In this document: positions 1 through 12,202 of the stretch, in pieces
Numbering within the stretch: position 1 is the stretch's first letter
How the letters are laid out: each line of letters opens with the position of its first letter
Assembly: GCA_030549335.1 (NCBI GenBank)
Contig: CM060187.1
Span: 52,410,203-52,474,202 of the forward strand
Direction: 5' to 3'
DNA: 64,000 nt
Origin: Pontederia crassipes
Taxonomy: Eukaryota; Streptophyta; Magnoliopsida; Commelinales; Pontederiaceae
The notes under the pieces: generated by a model
Seen by the model: the letters and a program-made list of their open reading frames with translations, nothing else
What the model was told of the DNA's origin: nothing
The model's database searches: none
Made by a program: the position numbers and the translations under genes

Positions 1-3000
1 CTCCCACTGACAAAGTACTCTTCATGAAATGGGTGCCAAGCTAACGCTGATAAATGAGAAACAGTATGAATTTTCCATGTGCATAGCAACAAAACAGTTG
101 TACTAGTTTGATTTTAAGGCTCTGAAATAAATAATTGACATCAAGCATGATAATTTCAACAAAAAAAACTCGGTAAAATACAAAGGAGGCAACAATGAAG
201 AACTCATGATCAAAGTGGATCAGCAAAGCAGATAATCCTTTTTTTTAGGAGAACAAAGCAGATAATCTTATTCAGCAATAAATCCGCCACCATAATCATA
301 CTGCAGTTAGAACGTCAAAGTATCCCATGAAGTAAAGAAATATACACATGATGTTCCAGGAAGCATGAGAGTTAAGATAAACTCGAGCAATAAAAGGAAA
401 AATTATAACAATATGTTCATTAACTTGGTCATCTCATGAAAAAAAGTAATCAATCTAGAAACAATTTCGGGTGTTAAAGTGTTATCTCTTTAAATACGTT
501 CTATAAGAATAAGAGACACAGGACATGAATGTGGAAGGTCATGCATGGTCCCAGCCTATTCTGGCTTCGCTTGTTCATCTGGCTTCGCTTGTTCATTAAC
601 AAGTCAAGCTTATCCAAGATGACTACCCAAGTTTCGAGGTCATCCTTGCTTTCTTCCAAAAGAAGCCAGGCTTATCTGCCTGCCCTGTCATAGCCAATAT
701 GTCTAGCATACATTACAGAGCAAAATTTAGACCATAGACATAAGCTTCTGAAAATAGTTTAAAACAAACAGTATAATTATCACTAATTAGGTGACCTAAA
801 CAATCTAGTAAGCTTTGTTAGTTTAATCAACAAATCAAGTAAGGCCTAGATATTTGGCCAGTTACAGGCCTATGGCTTGGCCTGTTTATTTTCCTTTTAT
901 GGCCAGTTACAAGCTTCCTGTTGAATCTCATGAACATGGATCAACGAAATGGCATCGTATGATCCATGTAGCCGACCCCACCTAGTGGGATAAGGCTTTG
1001 TTGTTGTTGTTGACAAGTCTGCCATATATACCTACTGTTCTAGCTTGTCTCAACTTGTTTCATGCTAGATCTAATATTTTGGTGATTCAAATGTTACTCA
1101 TCAGAATCCTCATTAGATCAACGACCAGAAATTAACTCAATGCAGTGAAATATGTATACCACACAAAAATCAAATGGGAATGTCAGATAATAAACTAAGA
1201 TAACTTGTTAATGGATTCGGAATAATTTGAAGCCTCAACTTTCCAAAATACCATTCTCAAAAAAGTTTTCAAAAAAATGAGTCAAACCAAGACAAACCTA
1301 TCCTCAAAAAAGTTTTTTTTAACGAATTATCCTCAAAAAAGTTGCTTCCAAATGAAGCACCACAATCCAGATAAAAGTCTTCTAAAAAAAGTCCACAAAA
1401 AAACATTCTGAAAGATTTTGGGAAAGGATAGTAGGACAATTATCTGATTCAGCCGCAATGAATATTTCTCTCCATGGTAAAAAGACAAAGAAAGTGGCCG
1501 TTGGTTAAAGAATTAAATAAATTGCAATGGTTTTATAACTCGCATATATTAATAGATTTTTTTCCATACATAGACCTGATATTCCATTCTTAATATACAA
1601 TCAGCTGACTAAATGAAATAATGTTAGTATATGTTAAGACAAAGAAAAAAAGGAAAATATTAAGGAATAATCACTAACCGGTCACATCCTTTGAATGCCC
1701 ACGGAATGATTCAAGTTCTTTCATGGACCTAATATCATAAAGCTGAAGAGAAGAAATAACTTCTAATAAGATAAGTAACTAAGATCGTACTTCTCAAGTG
1801 AAAAAACTAAGATCATACTTGAAAAGTGATATTTTTAAAGTGATTTCACAAAAGAAATCTGCAAGCTTCAACGTAACTCTTTTTTTTTAAACGAGAAAGG
1901 ACGACTAGCAAATGTAACTCATAAATTACTATAGACACCACATGATTTGACAAATTAATAATTTAGTGAATTACATAATGAACACATAGCATGTTGTTTT
2001 ATGGAGCGGAAAAGATGATTAATTTAGCTCATGAATCAGATATAAGTAAGAGTTGAAGTACAATTTACTCTAGGATTATCCATAATTCGGTAGTCATCCT
2101 TTTGCTTCTAAAAAAATAATAATAAGTAAGAGTTGAAAGAACTACCATTTTTTGTCTCCCAAAAAGAAGAGGTGTCTCCTATGACTTTTGAAAATATCAT
2201 AATATTGTATGCTATTTGCAAAGTCATGTAATATTTTACATGCAGTGTTTGCTACCCCTCAGTATAAATATGCTAAATATAGTATATGAATATAGCATTT
2301 CCTTTTTGCATATCATCATGCATATATGAAAAGCAAGAAGTTTTAAGCAAGTGACTTCTCTAATCAATCACCATTTTGCATGTGTAAGAGAAATGGCAAA
2401 CCAGATAGAAGAAGATCTCGAGGATAGAGAAGGGAGAAGAGGAAACTTTTAAAGCATCAATTAGTATGTTAACTTCATTTCAAAAAAGAATTGGTAAGTT
2501 ACCTGACATAATATATATGTGACCAGACTGGTGGTGATACTAAGACCCACTCTTGACAACGAAAAAATGTCATATCTTCGTCATTGGAGTTTAAAGACTA
2601 TTATGATTGAAAAGAGTTTACTTCCAAGTGTTTGCAAGGTCAGTAAATTAATCACTCATGACCACCTTCTCGCCAGCGTCAAATGGATTCTATTTGAAAT
2701 GCAAGATTAAATTTTACAGCTGTTTGCTGATAGTTCAGTTGTCAGTAGTGTAATTGTGATCAACTGATCATGATTATGGTTCAATGCACACAAGCAATTA
2801 TGTTAGACAAAATATAATGTCGGGTAGTGCGATCGAGCATCATAAACAAGGGACACATTCTTTTCTCGACAAAGGAGTTTTTTTTTAAAAATGGGGAAGG
2901 ACGACTAGCAAGATGGTAGTTATCCAATAGTTCCATTAATAATAGTAGGGGTTACAAAAAAGTTTGATAGAAAGGCCAATAGAAGGCCATGAAAACAAAA

Positions 3001-6000
3001 TGACATCCTCACACCACTCTATATCAAATAAGACTTCATTATTTCGGTGCGGTGCACCAAAAACCACCCTCGCTCTTACATCCCAGTTGAGGTCACAAAG
3101 GAGTTTTGAAGAACCTCACGGATAAGATAATTAGAAAATGTAGGTAAAAAATTGAGGAATAAAGTTTTAGAGATATTTGATACAATTTAATATAGATCAT
3201 CAAACCCTTCTCAGGAAAAAATGAGGTGACAAGAATGAAACCTGGACAGAAAGAAAATTAACCTATGTATCTCAATAAATGACCACAAAAGCGTGAGTTA
3301 AATTGTAGAATAATATGATTCTATGAACCAGCCTTTTGGCTTCGTGCAGGAATGGCAAAGGAATCATCTTAAGCCAACACGCAACAGAATCACGTGCTGC
3401 CTTGTGGGATCATTGGACATAGCACATCCACCTGACTTAACATTATTTTTGCCTATTGTAATGATTGTTTTGCACTGCTGCTCGGTCATCATGATCACTG
3501 CTGCGACGTCTCTCTTCCAAAGAGATTGTCTTGATCTTTCTCCGCTCGTGAGAGCGCCACAAGCGAGAGCCCGTCCAGGCATCCAGCTGGCGGACAGTTG
3601 GGATCCCCCTTTTAGGGCTCCCACTGCCATCCTTCTGTCCACATGCAAGGGGATGGCCTCCGGCACGTGGCAGGGAATGGCCCTGACAATATTGCAAGGT
3701 AATGCCCCCAGCACGTGGAAGGGGAATGGATATTATTATAGGCTGAGCCCTCTTCCCATTTTTTAAAATAATTCTTTAATATATTCTTATATTACACTCT
3801 TCATACTTACATCAATTTGGTCATTTAAAATAAATTTATTAAAGTATTTTTCGTAATCTTTCTACCTACAACTCTGGCATCTTTCTATTCAACTAATCTC
3901 CAAAAGCAAAGTGAAAAATGAGAGAAGAAATATTGAGGAGAATGAGAGAAGGAATATGAAACTTTAATTGAGTGCAAGAATGACAAAATTTGGATGCCGA
4001 ATAAAAAATCTTTTATGGAAACAAATCAAACAAGAGCCTTTGTACTCCATGATATTATTTAAAAATTGTAAAGAACATTTTGATGATGAACAAAAACAGT
4101 TTGCATTAAATTAATCAAACATGGAAATTGACTTCGTCTATATAACATGTTCACTAAGTTAACATGGTCCGACCTTAATGATTTGATCCTTTGAAGCAGT
4201 CAGCACCCAGTTGCCATTTTGATTCCATTTCACACAAAGTACAGTGTTTTTGTGACCGTGGCTACAAACAAAATTTTGTTACTAACAAATAAAAATGGGA
4301 TATCAGTGAATGTGATAAAGAGTACTTACAAGGAACATAGCTCTCTCCCTGTTTTTACATCCCACAATTTTACTAGATTGTCTTTGCCCCCTACAAAGGC
4401 AACAAAGAAAGTTGTGCATATCAAATAAAGCAACTTGACAAGATGACAAGGCTGTGACCCTTACCTGAAACAAGTAGAGACTTTGTAGGGTGCCAATCAA
4501 CACTTTTGACATCCCAACCATGGCCTGTCTGAGTTCAAGGTCCACAAAAAAGGAATCTTAAGCTCTTAATAGCATGCTAAGTAGGATAGGAAACAAATAG
4601 AAGATCCTTGTACTACAAGGTACATATAAGAAAAGAAACAAAGACAGTAACACAAAGTAAAATGTAAGAACTGTTGAACATATTAAAGGTGTGTCAGTAA
4701 TGCCTGGAATCCTACCACAACTGGAAACCCATCTGGCCCCAAGACACTATGCAATAAAACGCATCCTCGCATTATGGGGGTCTCGCTGATAAGCGTCCCA
4801 ATTTTGAGAGGTAATACAGAGTCCAAGTCAGATGTAAAGGGAGTGCCTATATAAACTCTTTAGGGATCAGGACAAAAATTTAATCTGGCTGTAATCTTCT
4901 TCTATTTCCATCTAGTAGAATTCTGCATCGCCTTAAAATTCTCGATGCATTCTTCGGTGCATAGTTTCTCTCGTGTGAAATTCTTTACAAGGTATTTTGC
5001 AACAAAAGAGAAGAAAAATTAATTTTTTTTATTAGCATATTCACCTTTCCAGTGTCAACTCTGGTATTCATAAACCTACGAGCTCTGACTCTTCCAATTA
5101 GATGCAGGGAGTGAAAAGGCTTAAATCTCTCTCCCAACAAAAGTGTTATATGAATTTAATCAATCTAGCAGTTTTTTGTGCAGATAAAAAACATAATTCC
5201 AAATTCTAATAGTCTCGCGTGAAAAGAACATTTCAGGCACTAAAAATAACCTTTTTGAGGAAGAAGTAATAATAATTTAATTATTATAGACGCCCATTTC
5301 ATCCAGTAACTAGTTTTATCTTTTCCTCTTTCCATTTGCATCCCTTGTCCCCATTAATGTCGATGTATCCAGTTCGTGACAGAGCTTTTATTGAGCTACA
5401 TACTACATAATGTTGACGCTATAGAATGCATAAGGCTACTAGCCTGCATAATCCAGTTCAACGGGAAAAATATAGGCTTAAACCCCTCTAATAGTGCCGA
5501 CTTCAAAATTCAATCTTCAAGCCATCCCATTTGGAGGTTCAACCCGGTAGAGATTCCAAATTAACCATAGTACAATTCACAAAAACAAGGTTTAAAGAAA
5601 ACTAGATGTTCACACTTCACAAGTTGCCAACAATTAGAGTATATCGAGGTCCATAAAGTAATATGTTTAGGTCATGTAGTACTGTTGTTCGATCTAAGAA
5701 GAGCTAAAACCTCAATTAGCCAATGCAATCGAGGTAAAATTTATGTTTGACATCCTCTCAAAGAAAAATTATGTTTGACATCCCATTAGATAGCGTCAAA
5801 GTCAAGAGACAAATCAATTACCAACAATAATGCATAGAGGAAAAAGCCCACATTTTGTGATTTGTAAACTGTCAGTTAATAAATAAAAAAAATTGAGGAA
5901 TATCCAATTGTTTCATCTGTAAATATTAAACATTTGCACAAGCTTTTACTCAAGAAACCAACATGTTGATACGCCCATAGGGACATCTTAACAAAGGTTT

Positions 6001-9000
6001 CTTATTGTACAAGATGGCAAAAAAACTTAAAGCTTCCTTCAGCAAGCGAATTTGAAACATTACCAGTTAAAGACTTCTCCTCTTGGCATCTTGCAAAATC
6101 CCACACCTTAACGGTCGTGTCATCAGAGCATGAACAGAATTTCAAATCTGTTCGAGAAAAACTGCCAAATACAGGGTAACATAAACAAGGAGACATGTAA
6201 AATTAATGGGAAAAAGGGATAGTAGACAAACAGGGAAGAAATATTCACCTTAGGTCACGGATAGATTCTTTATGAGCAGACTTGTTAGCTTTTACATTGT
6301 TCATATTGTTTTGCCAATACCTTATCAGAAATAGTAAAGCATGACTCAAAAAATCAAGGAAAATGGGAAGAAATACTAATAAGAACATTTAGAATAACAG
6401 GAAAATTACTTTATTGCGCCACCATCATCACCAGTGACCATCCAGTTTTCATTGTAGCTCCAAACCATGGATCTGACTGCATAATCATGAGCCTGCACCA
6501 GAACTACTAGTGAATCCAGCTTCAAAATTGAGAAATATAATGAAGATACCCGTTGATACCTGAAGAATCATTTCAAAGTTAAATGATTGACCATTCCAAA
6601 GAGTGAATTCACCACTTTGAGAACCTGTGATAAGACGTCGACCTGTGGGGGTCCACTTCACCATGAAACATGCAAATCCTTATCAGGCAACTAATGAACT
6701 ACAACATCCTGAAAAGTTATATTTACACCAACGAAATCTACTTCATGGCTTTAAAGTCAGAAATTTTGTTTCACACAAAGGTGAATAGTGACAAATAATT
6801 TTCACTTGCATAATTTGTATAAAAACACCCTCAAAGAAATCATTTGTATAAGCAATCAAAGGCCAGAAATTTTGTAAGGCCAAAGAGGTTAATTCAACAA
6901 CTTAAAGATGCAATTCTCAAACATACTAAAGTTGATATTACACAAAGAATGCATCCACCATATATTTCATTTATGAAAAAGACATTACTTATTTGCTAGA
7001 GAAAATTCACAGTTAGAAAAATGCAATGTTTTTACATAAACCAGAAAATCAAAACTGCTGGAACTAACACATTTTAATGAAAATTAAAAGTTGATTGTGA
7101 TTTCAGGAAAGAAGTGGTGATGAAACAATTGACATTTTGACAAAGACAATTAGCAAAGAAAAGGTTCGAAATCTTTAATAAAAAAAATAATGGCGTTGTG
7201 CAAACTTAAAATGTGCCCACAAAAGTAGCAGCAACAACAACAACAACAACAAAGCCTTATCCCACTAGGTGGGGTCGGCTACATGGATCAAACTTTTGTT
7301 TTATTTTATACAAATTCGTTGATCCATGTTCATGAGATTCGACAGGGTTTTACGCTGGCTGTCGGGGCCTAACACAACCCTCCTCCTTTATCCGGGCTTG
7401 GGACCGGCTATAAAACATAGGTAGCATACATGAATATTTATAATGAAATAAGAAGTCGATAACCTGGCTATTAACCAGCGAAGAACTGAACCCAAAGACA
7501 TACCAAGACTCGATTGATGGAACACCTATTTTTGTTTGTTGAAGCATGAACAAATTTTGCAGCAAAACTTGTTGATGGGTTTTCTGCATAAGCAACTGGT
7601 GGTAACATCTGCAACAACAAAAGATCAATAACTTAGTGGCATATGTGTTACTTTAATAGTGAAGGAATACATTAATAATCATCTGTTTGAAATCTCATTT
7701 AAATCGGAGTTGCTTTCCGTATATTAACTTCAGGATATTTATCAGAGACGTGGACATCCAGATATAACGAAAATCCATTGTTCTCACTTCGAAATTGGTT
7801 TTTGAAAATTAACAGCCAAGTCATGCAAGATAATTGCCAATGCCTGAGTGAATAGTTAGTTGAGTAAGACATGACAAGCATACGTAAGTACTGGTATTAC
7901 AAGCATCTATAAGCCACTATTTGAAGTTGCATATCCTAGCATAATTGTAAGGCCTTAACCCAAGTCTAGATACAAATTTCTAAAAATTAAAACAGAAAAA
8001 AGAAGGCATTTCTAGAAAATCACATGAAAGCATAAGCATGTAACCATGTGAACAGTTTGATAAAAAAAATGAAAGAATGTATAGACATGATAAAAATGTG
8101 GACTTGTCGCTAGACTAGCCAGTTCAGTTCAGCTGGCTCAATAAAAAAAACTTATCACATGATGGGTTCAACTTTTTTTCGAGAGGATGATGGGTTCAAT
8201 TTGAACGCCCATTTTGTTACTATGTCCTTAAATGTTTCTTTAATCAAATGATGAGGAGCGATAAGAATAAATTCCTTTTTTGTGAAAACATCTACCTAAC
8301 CACTAGAGCAAAATAATAATACTGTTAGATAAAGAGGTCAACTTTGATATGGAGTAGTGTGATGCTGTCATTTTGGTTTCATGGACTTTAAGTTTCTGTT
8401 GGCCTTCCTATCAAACTTTTGTAACCCCGACTATTATTATTAATGAAACTTTTGGATGACTACTAGCTCGTTAGTCGTCCTTTCTCGTTTCAAAAAAATA
8501 ATACTGTTAGATATGCAGATTTTGATGATATTCAAATAATTGAAAGATGATATGCTGGATTTGCTAGAGAAAAAACTACTAACATCCAAGACTGCAGCTG
8601 GAGTTGGTTGCAGCACAGTTCTATCCCTGGCATCCCTTTGCCACATACGAGCCTGAAAATGAATATGCAAAAGGTAAACAGAAAAAGTAGATAGAGATAG
8701 CACTGGGGGACATAAACAAATAACAATACATAATAAACATTTTACTTGCTGATGCAAAATACATTGTCACATGTTTCCTATTATACTCATCACTTATTTT
8801 TCACTCACTAAAACCTACCTTCAATTGTTTCAGTGAAGAGAATAAAGCTACCCACTAGTAAAAGTACATAGTGATTTGACCACTCAAACACTATGTCATA
8901 AAAGACACTTTGCACACCTTCCATTCCTAATCATGTGATTGTAAAGTTAAGCATCAATCAACTATTAGGATAGCAATGAACTTTATTTCAAAAAATAAGA

Positions 9001-11472
9001 TAGCAATGAACTAATTCATAGGAGCTACACAGTTTTTTTTTTTTTTTGAGGAGTTAAGTTCACAGAAGGAAATGCAAAAATTGTTTGTTGAACCTGTATA
9101 TACTGGACCATTGTGCTAGTGTAATCCACTGCTCTCCGTTGAACAAGCTTTCTGGCTCTTTTAGCAGCAAAATTGTCTCCATATGCTGAAACATATGTAA
9201 AAGAGTACATCACATAATCAAGTAATGGATTCATTTCATAATTCAAAGTGTGATAGACAGATCAAAATAGAACTAACGAACAATCATGGAAATAATATTT
9301 AGAAAAGTAACAAAGGATTTATATCAAACACGTGTCTCTTCAGATGTCCAAATACTCGTACAATTAGAAGAAGACACTTTTTCTAGACTTCAAGTAGGAA
9401 CTCAATTATAATACTAGTTTGCCTACCATTCGAGAGAATGATCTAGAAATCCTAGTTTATTTATTCTTGTATTATTTCTTTGCTTGGAAACTTTAGAAGT
9501 CCGCTCAAGTTTATAACTCTACGAGAAGAGTCTGAATCACCTTCAAAAAAAGAAGTCTGAATCTGTTTAAAGGTTTGGTTGTTGGAAAGTTTGAGGAAAA
9601 TTTTGATTCAATAAAATCTTATTACATATCAGAATTTTTCTGAAATTAGAGTTCTTGAGAGATCTCTATCTTGAGGTTTCTTCAATGCTGGTGGATTCCA
9701 AGGTCATCTCTTTGTCAGTCATCATAATTTATTTTGTTTATTTGATTGTTTGCATAAAAAATCTGATTTCTGTGAGCTCTTGATTTTTTGTCTTAATTTA
9801 TTATTTCATCTTCCTCGTCAGAGAAGTTGTAACAACCAGGATCCGATTTAAACACATACGCTTCATACTAAAATTTATGGTTAATTGTAATAATTAATTT
9901 TTTGCTTTGAAACACGAGAGACAATTGAACTCCGCCTATGTTTTATAGCCGGTCCCAAGCCCGGATAAAGGAGGAGGGTTGTGTTAGGCCCCGTCAGCCA
10001 GCGTAAAACCCTGTCGAATCTCATGAACATGGATCAACGAAGCGTCGTATGATCCATGTAGCCGACCCCACCTAGTGGGATAAGGCTTTGTTGTTGTTGT
10101 TGTTGTTGAAACACGAGAGACAATTGGTGCTAACTTGTGCGCACAGGATCTAGTGGGCGTCAGGTTCAAATTTGAGATGCAGATACCTCCTAAATCCCCT
10201 CTCTTTCTTGGTTGTTCGAGGACACAGGAGGTGTGGACTACAATAGAAAGAAGTTGTCTTGACTTGCAAACTGGTACAGACTTTTGGAGGAGCTCCATAC
10301 AGGGTGGAGCTCAGCAGCCAGTGTAATCTTGACATCAGAGGAAGGTGGCCACTGGCATTCCTCTGGGTTAGCTGGGCACAAAGAAATGTCATTAGTTAAC
10401 TGCTAGGAGGACTGGGTGGTGAGGGGATAACTGCTCAGCAAGGAACTGAGGAGTAATTCTGATTCCTAGCTTGTTCTTTTTCTTCATCCAACACTATGTA
10501 TTCCTCCTATAATATTTTTAATAGGTAATAAAACTGGATAAGTCATCCTTTCACTCTCAAAACCTTAGAATTAAATAGCAAAAAAGAAGGATATATTGAA
10601 ATATGTTCAGACAAGGCAGATGCCAATGGCCTAGGAATTAAATAGACTGGAAACTCTGTGAACCTTACAGATTTGAGGCCTTTCTTTAACCAATTTGTGT
10701 CGAGAAAATCAAGTGCAATTAACTAATGTTTTAACTTGACATACGGAAGTTAACAGGCAAGCTTCATAGAGTCCACAATTATTGGCTGCTCCAGTAGAGC
10801 AAGAATCCAAGTACAAGCATTAATCTTCAGAAGACCCAGTCAAGATTACTTTAACACACACTTCTTATGCTATATGAACAGTTTAAGTTAAAGTCAACAT
10901 TTGAGGAAATATCCCAGATAAGCTTAACTTTAGCATATTGAACTGCAGCATAAAAGAACTCAAAGCAAAATGGCAACCCACATAGCCAGACACATCTAAT
11001 GTTCTCGTGATAATTGCAATGATTACTGGTTCCAAAACATGCATATATGGCATAACTCTCTTACAACTTGAGACAGGCACTAGCCAAATCAAGTCATTCA
11101 CAGGCCCAAGGTTTCACGGAAAGAAAAAAACAGCTTAAATCGACAAGTTCACTCTAGAGGGGCTGGACATTTCTTCTTTTCATCATCCGGTAGTCATTTA
11201 GCAAGTTGCTGCAGTTTCACTTCTAAAGCCTATTATGAACTTTCGCTCTGCAATCAACCCAAAAAATAAAACAAAAAGGGAAAGGAAAAGGCGTCTTCAC
11301 CTTCATATGGAGGCATCGACGAGGGGTGCGCGAACTCCGGCGCGAGGTTGGTGGACGACGCCGACGGCTGCCGCGCCATCATCGGCTGTGGCAGCGGCGG
11401 CGGAGGTCCCCTATGGAAATCGGGGTTCTGCTGCTGTTGTTGATGATGGTGATGCTGATCCCCGTACATCAT
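1..11472 (-). CDS. FY: Flowering time control protein FY (WD40; CPSF/Pfs2/WDR33 homologue), 5' part
   Basis: FY is the plant Pfs2/WDR33-type WD40 subunit of the nuclear cleavage and polyadenylation factor; in Arabidopsis it also works with FCA in flowering-time control. Exons, from the start codon: 11472-11301, 9185-9094, 8652-8584, 7608-7504, 6655-6560, 6492-6410, 6320-6249, 6161-6064, 4524-4465, 4390-4330, 4261-4174, 1742-1679, and 46-1 (cut by the window edge). All junctions are GT-AG and keep frame, giving about 368 codons. The N-terminus has MMYGD, a His/Gln run and a proline stretch, then [30 protein letters not shown] and [17 protein letters not shown] repeats follow, with [82 protein letters not shown] and [11 protein letters not shown]. 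The proline-rich C-terminus lies beyond the left edge. An in-frame ATG at 11535 would add 21 codons; 11472 was chosen because MMYGD matches remembered rice FY. Introns hold many retroposon scraps, listed separately. Confidence 0.95.
238..253 (-). mobile_element. 16-bp T-run insertion with 14-bp duplication (LINE-tail type)
   Basis: The insert (cttttttttaggagaa) is flanked by caaagcagataatc at 224-237 and 254-267. Read on the minus strand it ends in a poly(A) run. This fits a LINE insertion truncated almost to its tail, inside FY intron 12. Confidence 0.6.
867..899. mobile_element. 33-bp insertion with 12-bp duplication
   Basis: The direct repeat tggccagttaca occurs at 855-866 and 900-911 around a 33-bp pyrimidine-rich segment. 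It could be a small insertion or an imperfect local duplication. It is not A-run tailed like the others. Confidence 0.35.
917..1012 (+). mobile_element. (TTG)n-tailed SINE-like retroposon, 5'-truncated copy 1
   Basis: It carries the family's 3' half: gaatctcatgaacatggatc, then gatccatgtagccgacccc, cctagtgggataaggctttg and a (TTG)n tail. The 5' half is missing. It lies in FY intron 12, on the strand opposite to the gene. No clean target duplication was found. Confidence 0.75.
1315..1327 (-). mobile_element. 13-bp T-run insertion with 16-bp duplication (LINE-tail type)
   Basis: The insert ttttttaacgaat sits between two perfect copies of tatcctcaaaaaagtt (1299-1314 and 1328-1343), in FY intron 12. 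Confidence 0.55.
1880..1910 (-). mobile_element. 31-bp 5'-truncated LINE tail
   Basis: The T-run followed by aaacgagaaaggacgactag is the reverse complement of the 3' end of the LINE family at 8331-8496. It is flanked by aacgtaactc (1870-1879) and aatgtaactc (1911-1920), one mismatch apart. Confidence 0.7.
2058..2121 (+). mobile_element. 64-bp 5'-truncated LINE 3' end
   Basis: It ends with cggtagtcatccttttgc and a run of seven A, matching the 3' end of the LINE copies at 8331 and 50912. It is flanked by perfect 16-bp repeats ataagtaagagttgaa at 2042-2057 and 2122-2137, in FY intron 11. Confidence 0.75.
2882..3094 (-). mobile_element. 213-bp LINE 3'-end fragment
   Basis: On the minus strand it reads through tatcaaacttttttgtaacc, a region with tattattaatgg, and tagtcgtcc to a poly(A) tail, like the copies at 8331 and 50912. 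It is flanked by acaaaggagtttt at 2869-2881 and 3095-3107. Inserted in FY intron 11. Confidence 0.8.
3323..3766. other. Unexplained GC-rich block in FY intron 11
   Basis: This stretch is clearly GC-richer than the surrounding intron and is open for 147 codons on the plus strand, but no protein family was recognised. Short internal repetition is visible around the motifs ggcacgtggcaggg and agcacgtggaaggg. It could be captured gene sequence or part of an old transposon; no termini were identified. Confidence 0.35.
5756..5768 (+). mobile_element. 13-bp A-run insertion with 15-bp duplication
   Basis: The insert tctcaaagaaaaa lies between perfect copies of ttatgtttgacatcc (5741-5755 and 5769-5783), in FY intron 8. 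Confidence 0.6.
6823..6841 (+). mobile_element. 19-bp insertion with 10-bp duplication
   Basis: The segment containing accctcaaagaaa is flanked by atttgtataa at 6813-6822 and 6842-6851. Same pattern as the other LINE-tail insertions, but the repeat is shorter. Confidence 0.45.
7231..7420 (-). mobile_element. (TTG)n-tailed SINE-like retroposon, copy 2
   Basis: A near full-length copy in reverse orientation. It starts on the plus strand with a (CAA)n run and aagccttatcccactaggtg, and ends with gggaccggctataaaacata. A short repeat gtagca flanks it (7225-7230 and 7421-7426). Its 5' boundary (ctatgttttatag on its own strand) is the same as in the copies at 9928 and 59820. Located in FY intron 4. 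Confidence 0.8.
8172..8186 (-). mobile_element. 15-bp T-run insertion with 13-bp duplication
   Basis: The insert ctttttttcgagagg lies between perfect repeats atgatgggttcaa (8159-8171 and 8187-8199). Its reverse complement, cctctcgaaaaaaag, resembles the LINE 3' end ctttctcgtttcaaaaaaa at 8480-8498. Located in FY intron 4. Confidence 0.65.
8331..8496 (+). mobile_element. 166-bp LINE 3'-end fragment with poly(A) tail
   Basis: The 5'-truncated copy includes gctgtcattttggtttcatg, tatcaaacttttgtaacccc and gttagtcgtcctttctcg, then a poly(A) tail. It is flanked by perfect 16-bp repeats aataatactgttagat (8315-8330 and 8497-8512). It is the clearest member of the family also seen at 2882 and 50912. 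Located in FY intron 3/4 space. Confidence 0.85.
8983..8998 (+). mobile_element. 16-bp A-run insertion with 14-bp duplication
   Basis: The insert ttatttcaaaaaataa is flanked by perfect copies of gatagcaatgaact (8969-8982 and 8999-9012), in an FY intron. Confidence 0.6.
9539..9553 (+). mobile_element. 15-bp A-run insertion with 10-bp duplication
   Basis: The insert accttcaaaaaaaga is flanked by agtctgaatc (9529-9538 and 9554-9563), in FY intron 1. Confidence 0.55.
9928..10107 (+). mobile_element. (TTG)n-tailed SINE-like retroposon, copy 3 (reference copy)
   Basis: This 180-bp copy runs from aactccgcctatgttttata through ccggtcccaagcccggataa and gttaggccccgtcagccagc to a (TTG)n tail. A perfect 19-bp target duplication, gaaacacgagagacaattg, flanks it at 9909-9927 and 10108-10126. 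From memory the 3' end resembles plant Au-type SINEs and RTE LINEs, which also end in TTG repeats. No pol III A/B boxes were verified, so SINE against short LINE 3' fragment stays open. Confidence 0.85.
10127..10546 (+). mobile_element. Probable 5'-truncated LINE C-terminus with 3' UTR
   Basis: The plus-strand reading [14 protein letters not shown] resembles the Cys-containing zf-RVT tail of plant L1-type LINE reverse transcriptases. The end tcatcctttcactctcaaaa resembles the LINE 3' ends at 8331 and 50912. Reading frames are broken by stops. It directly follows SINE copy 3, within FY intron 1. No target duplication was found. Confidence 0.45.
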
Positions 11473-12005
11473 CGTCCTCTTCCACCTTCCCAACAGGCGG
11501 AAGCTGCAAAGGACCGGCCGGAAACCCCGATCCAAATTGGATTGAAAAGGAACAAATCAGAGAGGAACTCGGCAAATGGATGAAGGGTAATGTTAGGGTT
11601 TAGTTTGGGAATTGGGAATTTAGGGGGGCCGAAAAGAAGAGAAAGACGTGACTTAGTTAGGGTTTTTGGGAAGGTGATCGTGACGATGGACGGACAGTTT
11701 AAGTTCATTAGAAAGTCGAGGCAAAAAAAAACATTTTGAATCCTAAACATTTTTAACATTTACAACACGGCGTTAACTCTCCAACATAATATATGTAAAA
11801 TATAATTACTAAATTTCAAAGTTATCTATGACATTATTGAATAAATAAAAAAATGAAAAACAACTTCCCGAACTTATTTTTATGAACGTTAGTCCATCTT
11901 CCATTCCTAGTACTATCATTTATTTTGTAGCCAATGTTGTCAAATTTTAGCTCCTAAACAGAATATTTGAATTATCATTTTAGTTAACAATTATTATGCC
12001 CATCA
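11473..12005. promoter_or_regulatory. Presumed 5' UTR and promoter region of FY
   Basis: This stretch lies directly upstream of the FY start codon and has no supported gene. The part next to the gene is GC-rich, then it becomes AT-rich. No TATA box could be assigned with confidence. The assignment rests on position alone. Confidence 0.4.
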
Positions 12006-12145
<140 letters not shown>

Positions 12146-12202
12146 CATCATCATCATCGTCATCGTCCGTGGTGATGTAGCACCAATCAACGAGGAATAT
12201 AA

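Noticed and set aside
11235-11603. 122-codon plus-strand frame over FY exon 1
   Set aside because: It is the antisense shadow of the FY first exon, which has the conserved N-terminus.
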